DNA of 64,000 nt from Brachybacterium kimchii (GTDB taxonomy: Bacteria > Actinomycetota > Actinomycetes > Actinomycetales > Dermabacteraceae): NCBI RefSeq assembly GCF_023373525.1, contig NZ_CP097218.1:2418001-2482000 (forward strand). Reading direction: 5' to 3'. Positions 62,712 to 64,000 of the stretch are shown one piece after another; within the stretch, counting starts at the first letter, position 1, and each line of letters starts with the position of its first letter. Both the position numbers and the translations under genes were made by a program. The notes below the pieces were generated by a model, which worked only from the letters and a program-made list of their open reading frames with translations, did no database searches and was not told where the DNA came from.

Positions 62712-64000
62712 TCACACCTGCGCGTGCAGCTCCTGGAGGAGGGCCCGGGCGCCGCGGGTGCGCAGCACCTCGAGCGCGTGGAGGTACGGGGTCGTGAAGG
62801 CCTCGTGCTCGACGAGGTCGCCGAAGAGCTCCGCATCGCGCAGGAACGCGAGGGGGTCCTCGTCGTGCTTCGCGGCGGCGGCCATGACGCGGTCGTGCAG
62901 GCGGTCGACGACGGGCCACTCCTCGCCGTTCTCGCCCGTGCCCTCGGCGTAGCGGGCCCAGGAGGCGACGATCGCCGCGCATGCGCTCACGTCGCGCCCG
63001 GCCTCGAGGTTCTCCTGGATCACGGGGACCATCCAGGTGGGGATGCGGTCGCTGGACTCGGCGGCGAGGCGGGCGAGGGTGTCGCGCACGTGCGCGTTGG
63101 AGAAGCGCGCCATGAGCTCGTCCTTGTAGGCGTCGAGGTCGATGCCGGGGACGTCGGGGACCGTGGGCGTGCCCTCCCGGTCCATGTACAGGGTGCGGGT
63201 GAAGGGGGCGAGGTCCTCGTCCTGCGCGGCCTCGTGGGCGAAGGTCTGCCCGAGCAGCAGCCCGAAGTAGGCGATGGCCTGGTGGGAGCAGTTCAGCAGG
63301 CGCAGCTTCATGAGTTCGTAGGGCTCGACGTCCTCGACCATCTGCACCCCCACCTCCTCCCAGGCCGGGCGGCCCAGGGGGAAGGAGTCCTCGAGCACCC
63401 ACTGCACGAAGTCCTCGCTGACCACGGGCCAGGCGTCCTGGACGTCGTACTCGCGGGAGATCATCTCGATGTCGGACTCGGCGGTGACCGGGGTGATCCG
63501 GTCGACCATGCAGTTGGGGAAGGCGACGTGCTCGTCGATCCACGGGGCCATGGGCGCATCGCCGTGCAGGCCGGCCTCGTCGCGCAACTGCGCATACGCG
63601 AGGATCATGCGCTTGGCGAGATCCCCGTTGCCGCGCACGTTGTCGCAGGACATGACCGTGAACGGGGGCGTGCCGGCCTCGCGGCGGCGACGCAGCGCCT
63701 CGACGAGGAAGCCGAACATCGTCTGCGGGTGGCCGACGGGCGCGTCCCCGCCGTCGGCCGCTTTGCCGGCCCCATCCCCGGCCCCGCTCCCCTCGCCGCC
63801 GAAGGCGGTGCGCAGGTCCTCGGTGACGGCGGGCGTCTCGCGCTGGAACTCGCCGGTCGAGGGGTTGTAGTTGTAGCCGCCCTCGGTGACGGTGAGGGAG
63901 ACGATGCGGGTGCTCGCATCGCTCATGCGCGCGAGCACGGCCTCCGGGTCGTCGGGCGCGAAAAGGTAGTCGGCGATCGAGCCGATCACCCGCGGGTCCT
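62712..64000 (-). CDS. Mannitol dehydrogenase-family oxidoreductase, partial
   Basis: At least 429 residues; the N-terminus lies beyond the right edge. NAD-dependent polyol/uronate dehydrogenase family (mannitol 2-dehydrogenase, fructuronate reductase, arabitol dehydrogenase). Visible blocks include RIVSLTVTEGGYNYNPSTGEF, FTVMSCDNVRGNGDLAKRMI, FPNCMVDRITPVT and the catalytic KLRLLNCSHQAIAYFG (Lys...Asn..His). A Gly/Ala/Asp insert (about 63730-63790) is not typical. Whether the substrate is mannitol or a uronate cannot be decided; a uronate would fit the sulfated-sugar theme only loosely. Confidence 0.87.
   Translation of the reverse strand, partial: DPRVIGSIADYLFAPDDPEAVLARMSDASTRIVSLTVTEGGYNYNPSTGEFQRETPAVTEDLRTAFGGEGSGAGDGAGKAADGGDAPVGHPQTMFGFLVEALRRRREAGTPPFTVMSCDNVRGNGDLAKRMILAYAQLRDEAGLHGDAPMAPWIDEHVAFPNCMVDRITPVTAESDIEMISREYDVQDAWPVVSEDFVQWVLEDSFPLGRPAWEEVGVQMVEDVEPYELMKLRLLNCSHQAIAYFGLLLGQTFAHEAAQDEDLAPFTRTLYMDREGTPTVPDVPGIDLDAYKDELMARFSNAHVRDTLARLAAESSDRIPTWMVPVIQENLEAGRDVSACAAIVASWARYAEGTGENGEEWPVVDRLHDRVMAAAAKHDEDPLAFLRDAELFGDLVEHEAFTTPYLHALEVLRTRGARALLQELHAQV

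Overview
The window reads as chromosomal DNA from a very high-GC actinobacterium of the Micrococcales (inference). The hints are dense GC-rich coding with tightly overlapping operons (ATGA/GTGA junctions), heterodimeric small lycopene cyclases of actinobacterial type, a CrtU-like desaturase/methyltransferase, a cysteine-bearing actinobacterial coproporphyrin ferrochelatase, and MoxR-DUF58-transglutaminase and ECF sigma-Asp23 operons. A Brachybacterium/Brevibacterium-like genus would fit, but I cannot prove it without a search. I saw no rRNA, tRNA or CRISPR.

Layout. (1) 1-7.1 kb is an aromatic carotenoid (isorenieratene-type) cluster: crtE (partial), a MarR regulator, crtYc, crtYd, crtU, then convergent to them one long gene fusing phytoene synthase and phytoene desaturase (CrtB-CrtI), preceded by a second MarR gene. 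(2) 7.2-10.1 kb carries coproporphyrin ferrochelatase coupled to an NAD(P)-binding/DUF2867 protein. (3) 10.1-22.1 kb is a sulfated-substrate island: a formylglycine-generating enzyme (FGE) in an operon with two DUF202 membrane proteins, a GPH-type symporter, a LacI regulator, three Cys-type sulfatases, a PadR regulator and an MFS transporter. None of the sulfatases has a signal peptide, so the likely logic is import followed by cytoplasmic desulfation, with the local FGE activating all three. Palindromic operator candidates precede the symporter (two, 21 bp apart) and the PadR operon.

(4) 22.2-41 kb is mostly core: a MarR/membrane protein/SnoaL set, the MoxR-DUF58-TgpA operon, a Ser/Gly/Asp-stalk surface protein, an ECF sigma with two Asp23-like proteins, a UDP-glucose dehydrogenase-like enzyme, arginine deiminase with a repeat-bearing N-terminus, adenosine deaminase followed by a frameshifted pentapeptide-repeat gene, and asd-lysC. 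(5) 41.4-54.1 kb is an accessory, partly decayed region: a DUF218 protein, an erythromycin-esterase-like protein, two aminoglycoside-phosphotransferase-like proteins, a GNAT, a methyltransferase, a broken serine recombinase, a frameshifted maleate-isomerase-like gene, a dead IS3 element with clear terminal inverted repeats, a small secreted four-cysteine protein, a HIRAN-domain protein with HTH-like repeats, an unknown 301-residue protein, and a P-loop kinase interrupted by an in-frame TGA.

(6) 54.2-64 kb returns to ordinary genes: an MFS exporter, a transglutaminase-like protein, a CMD protein and an SDR lacking the catalytic tyrosine beside a divergent TetR, a CPBP protease-like protein with a two-component system, LtrA, and a partial mannitol-dehydrogenase-family oxidoreductase running off the right end.
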